From: Chloroflexota bacterium
GTDB taxonomy: Bacteria; Chloroflexota; Ktedonobacteria; Ktedonobacterales; Ktedonobacteraceae
Direction of reading: 5' to 3'
Length of the DNA: 15,164 nucleotides
Assembly: GCA_005881995.1 (NCBI GenBank)
Contig: VBHV01000097.1
Span: 17,819-32,982, forward strand
Every line of letters begins with the position of its first letter. Position 1 is the stretch's first letter. The translations under genes were made by a program, and so were the position numbers. Under the pieces are notes generated by a model that was given only the letters and a program-made list of their open reading frames with translations, was not told the origin of the DNA and searched no databases. Shown one piece after another: positions 6,617-13,477 of this stretch.

Positions 6617-7263
6617 ATGATCGATCTACAAGACCCCACCCTCAAAGAACGGTTGCGCCGCCGCACACCGGAAGGTCGCTATGAGATCAGCGAAATCGAC
6701 CTGGTGCTGGCAATTCGAGCATTCGAGGCCAACGAAAATCGAGAGGGGTCGCGCATGCTCTCCGAAGTGCTGCTGGAACGCAGCGCACCGGAGTTCCAGC
6801 GCCATACCTGGGGTTTGCGCCACCGACCAGAACTGCGCGAAGAGGCCATCGCCAACATGGGCGAACACCTGCTGCGCGAAGCTATGAACCCGAAAGAAAT
6901 TTTTATTACACAAAATTTTATTCACTACCTGCGCTGCCTGTGCGTCGATGAATTCAATCGTATGTTGCGGCAGGAAGGGCTGCGTTACCCGCGCCATCAG
7001 CCGATGTCGCTGACCCGCAGGACCCATATGAACACCTGCACGCGCGTGAAGAAAGCCTGCGTATCCTGACCTTTTTACCTGATCCGCTGGATCGCAAAAT
7101 CATGGTCTTACGCGCCATCGAAGGTATGAAATGGGATGATATCGCGCTCCTATGCAAACGTACCGAGCGCACCATCCGCCTGCGTTACGAGCGCGCGCGC
7201 AGCTACTTACGTGATTGCCTGGTGAAAGAACAGGCGACAGCCTATATAACACCAATGGTTTGA
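6617..7263 (+). pseudogene. ECF-like sigma factor interrupted by a frameshift
   Basis: The first part (ATG 6617, with GGGGGAA upstream) encodes a sigma region-2-like domain, ending with helices such as FIHYLRCLCVDEFNRMLRQE. In that frame the product then becomes nonsense and stops at 7069. In the -1 frame, open from 6952, coding-like sequence continues to TGA 7263: ADVADPQDPYEHLHAREE, then LPDPLDRKIMVLRAIEGMKW and DDIALLCKRTERTIRLRYER, a typical sigma region-4 helix-turn-helix. The two halves together would be about 215 residues, normal for a small sigma-70-family factor. The shift lies between about 6952 and 7060. I see no classic slippery heptamer, so a one-base loss or a sequencing error is more likely than programmed frameshifting. 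The helix-turn-helix gene starts 19 bases later and is probably in the same operon. Confidence 0.7.
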
Positions 7264-7282
7264 TGGCGAGAGGATATATGTT

Positions 7283-7876
7283 ATGAATACCAACGAATTG
7301 CAACAGATCAAAATGGCCTGGCTAGCCGCCGAAGAAGCCGGTGACAAGCAGGCCCAGTTCGCGCTCCTGCGTGATCACCCCGACGCCCAGGATGCCCTGA
7401 TCGATTTCATTGCTGCCTATCACATTACCGACCCGGCAGGTTCAGAGGCCGCGCTTTTGCCCCTAACACAGCGCGCCTATCAATTGGCTCTGGAGCGCGT
7501 CTTCAACGACCAGGCAACTGTATCCCGAGCCGCCAACCTGCGCGAATTGCGCGCCCAGCAGGGATTGAGCATGGTGCAGGCAGCACGCGGCCTGCGCCTG
7601 GGCATCGATGTATGGAAAAAGTTTGAGGATGGTATCATCGAAGTGGCCAGCCTGAGTGAACGCCAGTTGAACCGCCTTGCGCAATTTTTCCACGTCAACG
7701 CTGAGCAGTTTGGAAAAATACTCCTTACCAGCCAGCCCGTCATGACCCTCAATCGCCGCCAAACCGCCCAGGCTGCCCGCAGCAGCCAGCAACACTCCCA
7801 AAAACAGTCATTCGCTGAAGCTCTTGATAAGAGCACCATGTCCAGGCAAGAGAAAGAAATTTGGCTAGATGATTGA
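7283..7876 (+). CDS. XRE-type helix-turn-helix protein paired with the sigma factor
   Basis: A 197-residue protein. Residues 1-47 (AWLAAEEAGDKQAQFALLRD, then HPDAQDALIDFI) are helical and recall the N-terminal helices of regulators linked to ECF sigma factors. Residues 86-145 form an XRE/Cro-like helix-turn-helix (LRELRAQQGLSMVQAARGL, then a region ending RLAQFFHVNAEQF). The C-terminal 50 residues are Gln/Ser-rich and polar. There is no membrane segment. The start at ATG 7283 has GCGAGAGGA nine bases upstream. It directly follows the broken sigma gene, the usual place for an anti-sigma or co-regulator, so it may modulate that sigma factor or act as a DNA-binding regulator. The partnership is inferred from position only. 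Confidence 0.75.
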   Translation: MNTNELQQIKMAWLAAEEAGDKQAQFALLRDHPDAQDALIDFIAAYHITDPAGSEAALLPLTQRAYQLALERVFNDQATVSRAANLRELRAQQGLSMVQAARGLRLGIDVWKKFEDGIIEVASLSERQLNRLAQFFHVNAEQFGKILLTSQPVMTLNRRQTAQAARSSQQHSQKQSFAEALDKSTMSRQEKEIWLDD

Positions 7877-7882
7877 CACCAT

Positions 7883-7927
7883 CAGCATCCTGCTCTCAGT
7901 AAATTGCACGCAGAAAATCGGATGCTG
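7883..7927 (+). terminator. Possible hairpin after the HTH gene
   Basis: CAGCATCC (7883-7890) and GGATGCTG (7920-7927) are complementary, with a 29-base loop, seven bases after the stop. The long loop and lack of a T-run make it weak. Confidence 0.35.
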
Positions 7928-8012
7928 GCAACGAATCTAGCCCGCGAATGCGAACTTATCTGGTATTTGTTCGATTGTGATCTATTCCACTTCCAACGTG
8001 TTACAACACTCC

Positions 8013-8041
8013 TTCTCATAACGTCTATGCATATGTATAAT
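8013..8041 (+). promoter_or_regulatory. Promoter for the cvpA-like/hflX genes
   Basis: TTCTCA (8013-8018) and a perfect TATAAT (8036-8041) are 17 bp apart, about 100 bases before the CvpA-like gene. A small palindrome GTGTTACAACAC (7998-8009) abuts the -35 box and could be an operator. Confidence 0.5.
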
Positions 8042-8148
8042 AAGCGCATCAGCTTGCACTTGCTTGCATTCAGATAAGTGAGGAAAATGCGCACCTTATG
8101 CGTATAGTTATTACCCTATAGAAACATGTTGCCTGGAGGAATTCATCA

Positions 8149-8715
8149 ATGATTGGACCTTTTGACTGGATAGACTTACTGTTTCTCGTCACTATCGCGC
8201 TGCTCGTCTTTAATGGCATACGCAATGGCGCAGTATTCAGCCTGCTGCACCTGCTCAGCATCCCCATTGCATTTGGCATAGCCTACTTCTTTGGCAAGCC
8301 CTTTACACTTTTCCTGGCCAGCAATAACCTCCCTGTCTCACCTTTAATCGGGTATGTTATCGTGTTTTTTGGCTCGGTGCTTATACTGCATATCATCGGC
8401 ACGATGATACGCGGCGTCGTGCGCGCTGTCCCATTACTGGGTCTGGGAGATGTCGTTCTCGGCGGGCTGATCGGGTTCGTTGAAGCCTGGTTATTATGGC
8501 TTGTGATATTACTGGTAATAGGCGGATTTTTACATGACGTGCAGAACGCAATGACAACCGGAAGCCATGTTATTCCCGGTCTCAATATCACCGTGTCACA
8601 GTATCAGACCTGGCACGACGCCTACAACCAGGCCGTCAACAATAGCATCTTTGCCAATGTCAATAGCTTTTTCATCAAAGCCTTACCCGCGCTTCCTAAA
8701 TTAAGCGGCTTATAG
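8149..8715 (+). CDS. CvpA-family membrane protein
   Basis: A 188-residue integral membrane protein with about four hydrophobic segments (roughly residues 8-25, 28-50, 62-88 and 98-126). The starting pattern FDWIDLLFLVTIALLVFNGI plus the NGIRNG turn, and the later LLGLGDVVLGGLIGFVEAWL, are hallmarks of the CvpA family (colicin V production protein), whose members sit in the inner membrane and influence envelope functions. The C-terminal 60 residues are soluble and probably extracytoplasmic. TGGAGGAA lies about nine bases before ATG 8149, a strong ribosome binding site. HflX begins 49 bases after the stop on the same strand, so co-transcription is likely. The precise role is not known. Confidence 0.85.
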   Translation: MIGPFDWIDLLFLVTIALLVFNGIRNGAVFSLLHLLSIPIAFGIAYFFGKPFTLFLASNNLPVSPLIGYVIVFFGSVLILHIIGTMIRGVVRAVPLLGLGDVVLGGLIGFVEAWLLWLVILLVIGGFLHDVQNAMTTGSHVIPGLNITVSQYQTWHDAYNQAVNNSIFANVNSFFIKALPALPKLSGL

Positions 8716-8749
8716 GTGGTACAATACCAATAGAGACTGTAAATGGATA

Positions 8750-8826
8750 AGGGCGGGGACCCTTGTGGTTGCCCTCCTTGAGTCGCCAGTAGTATCACAG
8801 GACGCGATAAATTGCGTCCCTACGCG
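8750..8826. repeat. Dispersed intergenic-type repeat at the hflX start
   Basis: The segment holds AGGGC (8750-8754)/GCCCT (8771-8775), then GACGCGATAAATTGCGTC (8801-8818), itself a 5-bp-arm palindrome, followed by CCTACGCGG. A 16/17 match to its core lies at 10183-10199, just past the hflX stop, and related GTAGGGAC / GTCCCTACG motifs occur at 10238-10402. These motifs resemble short repeats that I recall as scattered in Chloroflexi genomes. It overlaps the 5' end of the hflX reading frame. Confidence 0.55.
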
Positions 8827-10177
8827 GAGGGAAATTACGCCAAAACAACGACTTTTCGAAAATGGCTCTCGCGGCAAGCACGAACACGCCTTCCTGGTTG
8901 CAGTCGAGCATGACGAGAGCGAAAGTTTGTGGAGTGTTGAAGACTCGCTTAGTGAACTGGGAACATTGGCGCGTACCGCTGGCGCGGATGTAGTGGGAAC
9001 CATGATTCAGCGCATGCGCCATCCCGATGTCGCCACCTACATCGGCAAGGGACGCGCCCAGGAACTATGCGACACCGAAAAACAACTGAATTTCGACCTC
9101 GTCATCTTTGATGACGAGCTTTCCCCCTCGCAGCAGCGCAACCTTGAGAAATTGCTGCATGCCCGCGTGCTAGATCGTACAGCCCTCATCCTCGACATCT
9201 TCGCCCAGCATGCCCGCACCCGCGAGGGCCGCTTACAGGTAGAACTGGCCCAACTCGAATATCGCCTGCCGCGCCTGGCAGGACACGGCGCGGAGTTCTC
9301 CCGGCAGGCAGGCGGTTCACGCGGCGCGGGAGCCGGAGGAGCCGGTAGCGCGGGTGGTGCAGGCGGCGCCATTGGCGTGCGCGGGCCGGGTGAAACAAAA
9401 CTCGAAATAGACCGCCGCCGCATTCGCAGCCGTATCTCTGAACTGCGCGAAGAAATTGAAGCGGTACGAGGACAGCGTAAAATCCATCGCCAGCAACGGA
9501 CAGCCCAGGCCATTCCCGTTGTAGCCGTCGTCGGCTATACCAATGCCGGCAAATCCACCATGTTCAATGCCCTGACCGAAGCCGAAGTAGTCACCGAAGA
9601 TAAACTGTTTGCCACACTTGATCCGACCACGCGCCACGTCCTACTACCGGGCAATCAAGAAGCCCTGCTCACCGATACCGTCGGCTTCATCCAGAAACTG
9701 CCCACCAAACTGATCGCCGCCTTTCGCGCCACACTCGAAGAAGTCAACGACGCCGACATGCTCTTAGAAGTGGTGGATGTCAGCCACGAAAACGCCATCG
9801 AGCAGAGTGAAACCGTGAGCGACATATTGCATGAATTAGAAGCCGACGATAAACCGCGCGTCACCGCCCTCAACAAAATCGACCTACTGGAAGAGCCATC
9901 AGAGGTCGACACCTCGCTCTACCCCAACGCCGTACCCGTCTCCGCCCTGCAAAAAGTGGGCCTGGACGCCCTGCGCGAAAAAATCGCTGAAGTGCTTGCC
10001 GCCAGCATGGAAGCCGTGCGCGTCCTTATCCCATTTGACAAAAGCGAGTTAGTAGAGCTTTTCCATCGCCGGGGCCACGTGGATCAGGAGGAGCATCAAG
10101 CGGAAGGCACACTGCTGGTAGGGCGCATTCCCCGCTCTTTGCGTGGGTATTACAAGCCATACGTGACACAACGGTAG
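8765..10177 (+). CDS. hflX: GTPase HflX, ribosome-associated
   Basis: The 470-residue product is HflX, a GTPase that binds the 50S subunit and rescues or splits stalled ribosomes. Its N-terminal domain shows TYIGKGRAQEL (91-101), FDDELSPSQQRNLE and LDRTALILDIFAQHARTREG. The conserved RGPGETKLEIDRRRI (206-220) precedes the G domain: G1 GYTNAGKST (257-265), G3 DTVGF (304-308), G4 NKID (370-373), G5 SAL (393-395). The Gly/Ala-rich linker at 184-203 is longer than usual. Start is uncertain: GTG 8765 is the only conventional start before the conserved region (about residue 38 on), and residues 13-21 come from the repeat at 8801-8826. The next conventional start candidates lie inside conserved sequence. 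Probably co-transcribed with the CvpA-like gene. Confidence 0.92.
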   Translation: MVALLESPVVSQDAINCVPTRREITPKQRLFENGSRGKHEHAFLVAVEHDESESLWSVEDSLSELGTLARTAGADVVGTMIQRMRHPDVATYIGKGRAQELCDTEKQLNFDLVIFDDELSPSQQRNLEKLLHARVLDRTALILDIFAQHARTREGRLQVELAQLEYRLPRLAGHGAEFSRQAGGSRGAGAGGAGSAGGAGGAIGVRGPGETKLEIDRRRIRSRISELREEIEAVRGQRKIHRQQRTAQAIPVVAVVGYTNAGKSTMFNALTEAEVVTEDKLFATLDPTTRHVLLPGNQEALLTDTVGFIQKLPTKLIAAFRATLEEVNDADMLLEVVDVSHENAIEQSETVSDILHELEADDKPRVTALNKIDLLEEPSEVDTSLYPNAVPVSALQKVGLDALREKIAEVLAASMEAVRVLIPFDKSELVELFHRRGHVDQEEHQAEGTLLVGRIPRSLRGYYKPYVTQR

Positions 10178-10182
10178 GAGGA

Positions 10183-10199
10183 ACGCGGTAAATTGCGTC
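10183..10199. repeat. Second copy of the ACGCGRTAAATTGCGTC repeat core
   Basis: ACGCGGTAAATTGCGTC matches 8802-8818 at 16 of 17 positions in the same orientation. The two copies bracket hflX, the second starting six bases after its stop codon. Confidence 0.6.
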
Positions 10200-10235
10200 A
10201 TACTGCATCAGCCTGACAAACCGAACTCGCCCCTC

Positions 10236-10403
10236 TCGTAGGGACAAGGGGCGATGTGGGGCTGCTGCGGGGGCCTTGTGCTTGTCCTCGTCCTGTTGAG
10301 GTAATAATAACAGAACATCATGGAATCCCAACAGAATCGTGATGCCACCAAGGACAAGCACAAGGCCCCCACTCATCCACTCCGCGGCCCCTTGTCCCTA
10401 CGA
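10236..10403. repeat. 168-bp nested inverted repeat element
   Basis: Outer arms TCGTAGGGACAAGGGGC (10236-10252) and 10387-10403 are exact complements over 17 bp. Inner arms GGGGGCCTTGTGCTTGTCCT (10269-10288) and 10351-10370 are exact complements over 20 bp. A further CTGTTG (10293-10298)/CAACAG (10329-10334) pair lies inside. The left outer arm also pairs locally as CGCCCCT (10228-10234)/AGGGGCG (10247-10253). It encodes no protein that I can support; it looks like a miniature, non-autonomous or intergenic repeat element and may end hflX transcription. Confidence 0.7.
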
Positions 10404-10653
10404 CAGACCCAATACGACAGGTCCAATGCTTGACTTTAACCCGACAACTATATTCCCATCCGCAGCTCCGCTCCACGAAGATACCTGATTTACTTTTGAA
10501 GGACCATAATTGCGCCGCTACATTTAAAAATCATCACGGCCAAAACCATTGACATTTTCCAAAATACAGCCTATATTTACTATGTCGACTGTCATTTATT
10601 AACAACGCCGATAGCATAAATTGCTAAAGACCTTGAAAGAAGGAGGATAACCT
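10404..10653. other. Leader and promoter region of the repeat-protein gene
   Basis: No gene seen. With the repeats at 10183-10403 it completes the 476-base gap after hflX. The right half is AT-rich and carries the promoter at 10549-10577 and AGGAGG at 10641-10646. Confidence 0.5.
10549..10577 (+). promoter_or_regulatory. Near-consensus sigma-70 promoter for the repeat protein
   Basis: A perfect TTGACA (10549-10554) and TATATT (10572-10577) are 17 bp apart, in AT-rich DNA about 75 bases before GTG 10654. With the AGGAGG ribosome binding site this predicts strong constitutive expression. Confidence 0.7.
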
Positions 10654-11478
10654 GTGAACGAAGAACGAACCATGGTGCTTGAAATGCTGGCGGCAGGCAA
10701 AATTACCATTGAACAGGCCAACCAGTTAATCGACGTTCTAGGAGAAAAGCCGCTCTCCACAGAAGAGGAATGGCCCATTAAGAGACAGCGTTCTGAGAGT
10801 AGGGAACCAGTTCAACCGTATCGAGAGCAACAGCAAGCGCCAGGACTCACACAATTTACCTTTGACCAGATTATTGAACTGAGCGAACACGAGGTCGATC
10901 CGGCATATCTCAAAGGACTGCGAGAGGCAGGCTTGACCGACCTCAGCGTTGAACAGATCATCGAGTTGAGCGAGCATGAAATCGAACCTTCCTACCTGAT
11001 CAAGTTGCGGCAAGCAGGGCTGACCGAGCTCTCACTTGACCAGATTATCGAATTAAGCGAACACGAGGTTGATCCTGCCTACCTGGTTAAGTTTCGCGAG
11101 GGAGGCATTTTTGACCTCAGCATCGACCAGATCATCGAGTTGAGCGAACATGACATTAAGCCCGCATACGTGATCAAATTTCGCCAGGCCGGGTTATTTG
11201 ATCTCACCTTTGACGAGATTCTCGAATTGAGTGAGCATGATGTAAAGCCCTCCTACATCACGCGACTCCGTGAAGCCGGGTTAAGCGATCTCTCTGTTGA
11301 CCAGGTCATCGAATTGAGTGAACACGATATCAAACCCGCCTATATCAAAGCCTTGCGTGAAGCCGGGTTAACCAATCTCACCTTTGAAGAGGTCATCGAA
11401 TTGAGCGAGCGTGAAGTTGATCCTTCCTACCTCAAGGCGCTGAGAGAGCCCAGGACCCGCTTACCGGCGCAGAATTGA
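10654..11478 (+). CDS. SHOCT-like domain protein with seven 29-residue repeats
   Basis: A 274-residue protein starting at GTG 10654, with AGGAGG eight bases upstream. Residues 3-31 (ERTMVLEMLAAGKITIEQAN, then QLIDVLG) match the short helical SHOCT-like domain found in YvlB/DUF2089-type proteins. Residues 32-64 are a polar linker. Residues 65-266 are seven tandem repeats, six of 29 residues and a last of 28. Each reads roughly L-T-D-L-S-x-[DE]-[QE]-I-I-E-L-S-E-H-E-[VI] followed by [DK]-P-[AS]-Y-[LI]-x-x-[LF]-R-[EQ]-A-G, that is, two short helices. No signal peptide or membrane segment is visible. Similar short helical repeats occur in bacterial regulatory proteins; a protein-interaction or sensing role is plausible. 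The end overlaps the DUF2089 gene and may have been fused to it. Confidence 0.8.
   Translation: MNEERTMVLEMLAAGKITIEQANQLIDVLGEKPLSTEEEWPIKRQRSESREPVQPYREQQQAPGLTQFTFDQIIELSEHEVDPAYLKGLREAGLTDLSVEQIIELSEHEIEPSYLIKLRQAGLTELSLDQIIELSEHEVDPAYLVKFREGGIFDLSIDQIIELSEHDIKPAYVIKFRQAGLFDLTFDEILELSEHDVKPSYITRLREAGLSDLSVDQVIELSEHDIKPAYIKALREAGLTNLTFEEVIELSEREVDPSYLKALREPRTRLPAQN
10846..11451 (+). repeat. Seven tandem 87-bp coding repeats
   Basis: Starting at 10846, units of 87 bp encode the 29-residue repeats. ATYGARYTRAGYGARCAYGA-like DNA recurs in each unit (IELSEH), but silent sites differ, so the array is old rather than a recent expansion. The last unit is 84 bp. Confidence 0.85.
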
Positions 11479-11798
11479 TCGTGACAAGGCTAGAATGTCC
11501 CCAGAGCGGTATTGTCATCGAGGGGAAATTCAGCCTTGGTTGGATGGCGCGCCTGACCCCCGAACAGCTAGCCTTCGTGGGCCAGCTTGTAAAACATCGA
11601 GGCAACATTCAAAAACTCTCAGGCGAACTGAATGTTGCCTACAACACGGCCCGCAATCACCTGGACGATATCGTAGCCGCTCTGGAGAGTCCTCCACGCG
11701 CTCCTAAACAACGCCCTGATCGTCTGAAAATACTCGCCATGCTCTCTGCTGGCGAGATCAACTATGACAGCGCCATAAAGCTGTTAGCAGAACTCTAA
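11475..11798 (+). CDS. DUF2089-domain protein lacking the zinc-ribbon cysteines
   Basis: Residues TRLECPQSGIVIEGKFSL, then LTPEQLAFVGQLVKHRGNIQ and LNVAYNTARNHLDDIVAAL, match DUF2089, a family with an N-terminal ribbon and a helix-turn-helix-like core. The end (DRLKILAMLSAGEINYDSAI, then KLLAEL) is a second SHOCT-like unit resembling the N-terminus of the preceding gene. TTG 11475 or GTG 11481 can start it, overlapping or just after the previous stop, but neither has a ribosome binding site. The same frame is open back to 11421 and reads DPLTGAEL just before the TTG, which aligns with the family's expected CPxCGxEL; no start codon covers it. So the gene is probably the displaced 3' part of one longer gene, or depends on coupling to the upstream frame. 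Likely a cytoplasmic regulator. Confidence 0.7.
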   Translation: MIVTRLECPQSGIVIEGKFSLGWMARLTPEQLAFVGQLVKHRGNIQKLSGELNVAYNTARNHLDDIVAALESPPRAPKQRPDRLKILAMLSAGEINYDSAIKLLAEL

Positions 11799-11809
11799 GA
11801 CCAAAGTTC

Positions 11810-11837
11810 TTGCATTCTTACAATTGTAGGATATACT
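11810..11837 (+). promoter_or_regulatory. Promoter for the secreted propeller gene
   Basis: TTGCAT (11810-11815) and TATACT (11832-11837) are 16 bp apart, about 40 bases before ATG 11875. An AAAGGGGAG ribosome binding site follows. Confidence 0.55.
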
Positions 11838-11874
11838 TCCATTAGACCCAAAAACAACTCAAAGGGGAGTTTTC

Positions 11875-12703
11875 ATGAAGCGTCTTAGTAGCATCATCCT
11901 ACCTTGTATCACCATTGTAACGCTTGCAACCCTGTTACTCCTGAGCTCGACAGGAGCATCAGCAGCGGCTCCACAACGTCAACAACAGCCTGACCGACTC
12001 GCTTTCAGGCGTAATCGCCATCGCCGCAAACAACATCTGGGCCGTGGGAGGTTATAACGATGCCTCGAATAACGCGCTGACATTGATCGAACACTGGAAC
12101 GGCACCAAATGGAGCATCGTACCCAGTCCCAACGTCGCATCACTGAGCAATGGCCTTTCGGCTATCTCTGCCGTCTCGGCAACCGACATCTGGGCAGTTG
12201 GCAATGCTTCCGGTAACAACGGCTTTCAACCGCTGATCGAACATTGGAATGGGACGAATTGGACTATCGCCACCAGTACAGGTACAGGCCAGCTTACTGG
12301 AGTAGCAGCGATTGCTTCAAACAACGCCTGGGCGGTGGGCAATATTTCCAGCCCCAACCTTATTCAAACCCTGGTCGAACACTGGAACGGCACTACCTGG
12401 AGTGTGGTCAGCAGTTCCGGTCCGGGTGGAGCGTACAATACGCTGAATGGGGTAGCCGCTATCTCCGCCAACAATCTCTGGGCGGTAGGAGATGATGCCA
12501 TGAATATCACCCCTCATACTGACTATCTCCCCCTCATAGAACACTGGAATGGTACCAGTTGGAGCGTCGTGAAAAGCCCAAGTCCTGGCTCAACAGCGAG
12601 TGACCTGCTAGCAGTGGCTCGTGTGCCTGCGACGCATAACGTCTGGTCAGTAGGCTTCACCCAGGGCAGCATTTACCAGACCCTGACAGAGTTTCGCTGC
12701 TAA
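11875..12703 (+). pseudogene. Secreted beta-propeller protein, frameshifted after the signal peptide
   Basis: ATG 11875, with AAAGGGGAG upstream, begins a clear signal peptide (MKRLSS, hydrophobic core, SSTGASAAAP). In that frame the product soon turns into Arg-rich nonsense and stops at 12057. In the +1 frame, open from 11945, coding continues to TAA 12703 as a repeat protein: NNIWAVGG, TDIWAVGN, NNAWAVGN, NNLWAVGD and HNVWSVGF alternate with four copies of EHWNGT-x-W. These blades, about 45-50 residues each, form a WD40/Kelch-like propeller. Five are visible, so one or more may have been lost. The shift lies between about 11945 and 12030. An internal start near 12044 would give a protein without signal peptide. 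Likely extracellular role; ligand unknown. Its stop overlaps the convergent TetR stop. Confidence 0.7.
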
Positions 12704-13413
12704 ATATCTGCCAATTCATCTGTGTTGCGCTGCATCTTTACGCCATCGATGTAGATGCGGCGCAACCCTTGCAGGATACGTCCCTGTGAGAAGCCGCGCT
12801 CCTGGCGTTGGAAGTGATAGAACATGGGGTGAAGTGTCGCCAGGATGGCATCTGTCGTGTAGGGGACATCAAGCGCGCCCAGTTCTCCCCGTTCTACCGC
12901 CTCAGCGAGCAGACCTGCTATGAGTTCTTGCAGCCAGAGAAAATACCCCGCGTGCTGGAGCGAAATGCGCCGGGAGTTGTCAGACTCGCCACAGAGCCCA
13001 TAGCGCGCATCTATCCCGGCAAGGGGCATCAACAAAGCGCCCTGCTCTTCGAGTAATGCAACAACATGCGTCAGTACACCATCCAGCCGTTCGAGCGCGG
13101 GAGATGTAGCCGTTGCCGTGAGCAGCACCGTGATCTCCTCTACAAAACGCTCTTGACGCTCCTGCAACAGGTCCATGCAAAGCTCGCCTTTATGAGCGTA
13201 ACGGCGATAGAGCGTCCCCTGTCCAATTTTAGCGTCCCTGGCAATCTGGTGCATGCTGACTGCCTCGACGCCATGCTCAGCGAAGAGCCGCCTCGCAACC
13301 TCCAGGATGCGCTGGCGATGCTCCGCTGCATCGCGCCGTTCATGCCGCCGGTGGGCCTCGAATAGCCCTGGTATGCCAGACGGCCATGGACAATCATGAA
13401 CTTCTTCTCTCAC
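12700..13413 (-). CDS. TetR-family transcriptional repressor
   Basis: About 237 residues from GTG 13413, which has AAGGGGAAG just upstream; the open frame extends to 13491 but that part covers the operator/promoter region. The N-terminal domain shows the TetR pattern: RQRILEVARRLFAEHGVEAV, then MHQIARDAKIGQGTLYRRYA, with the recognition helix at IGQGTLYRRYAHKG. The C-terminal ~170 residues are the variable ligand-binding and dimer domain (LLEEQGALLMPLAG, and later FLWLQELIAGLLAE). It is divergent from the ABC exporter genes, and two palindromes at 13430-13477 lie between them, so it very likely represses the exporter and itself until a small toxic molecule binds. Its stop overlaps the propeller stop by three bases. 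Confidence 0.9.
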   Translation of the reverse strand: MREEVHDCPWPSGIPGLFEAHRRHERRDAAEHRQRILEVARRLFAEHGVEAVSMHQIARDAKIGQGTLYRRYAHKGELCMDLLQERQERFVEEITVLLTATATSPALERLDGVLTHVVALLEEQGALLMPLAGIDARYGLCGESDNSRRISLQHAGYFLWLQELIAGLLAEAVERGELGALDVPYTTDAILATLHPMFYHFQRQERGFSQGRILQGLRRIYIDGVKMQRNTDELADI

Positions 13414-13424
13414 AGCTCTTCCCC

Positions 13425-13453
13425 TTGACAAGTGGACAGTTGTCCGGTACAAT
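13425..13453 (+). promoter_or_regulatory. Near-consensus promoter for the ABC exporter
   Basis: TTGACA (13425-13430) and TACAAT (13448-13453) are 17 bp apart and point toward the exporter genes. The spacer contains an operator-like palindrome, so repression by steric block is expected. The mRNA leader would be about 200 bases. I see no clear minus-strand promoter for the TetR gene. Confidence 0.75.
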
Positions 13454-13477
13454 TTACATATGGACACTTGTCCACTT
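13430..13477. promoter_or_regulatory. Double TetR operator
   Basis: Two palindromes, GGACAGTTGTCC (13434-13445) and GGACACTTGTCC (13462-13473), share GGACA-NN-TGTCC. With flanks they form inverted copies: AAGTGGACA at 13430-13438 and its exact complement at 13469-13477; extended to 16 bases the match is 14/16. Site centres are 28 bp apart. One lies in the promoter spacer, the other just after the -10 box. Confidence 0.75.

Noticed and set aside
6952..7069. Programmed -1 frameshift site in the sigma gene
   Set aside because: No X XXY YYZ heptamer in the right frame and no strong downstream stem was seen; an indel is the simpler explanation.
9037..9513. Long minus-strand open frame inside hflX
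   Set aside because: Arg/Ser/Pro-rich composition typical of antisense frames in GC-rich genes; hflX is unambiguous on the other strand.
10026..10376. Minus-strand open frame over the 3' end of hflX and the inverted repeat
   Set aside because: The product is a translation of hflX antisense and the repeat element; no start signal and no recognisable domain.
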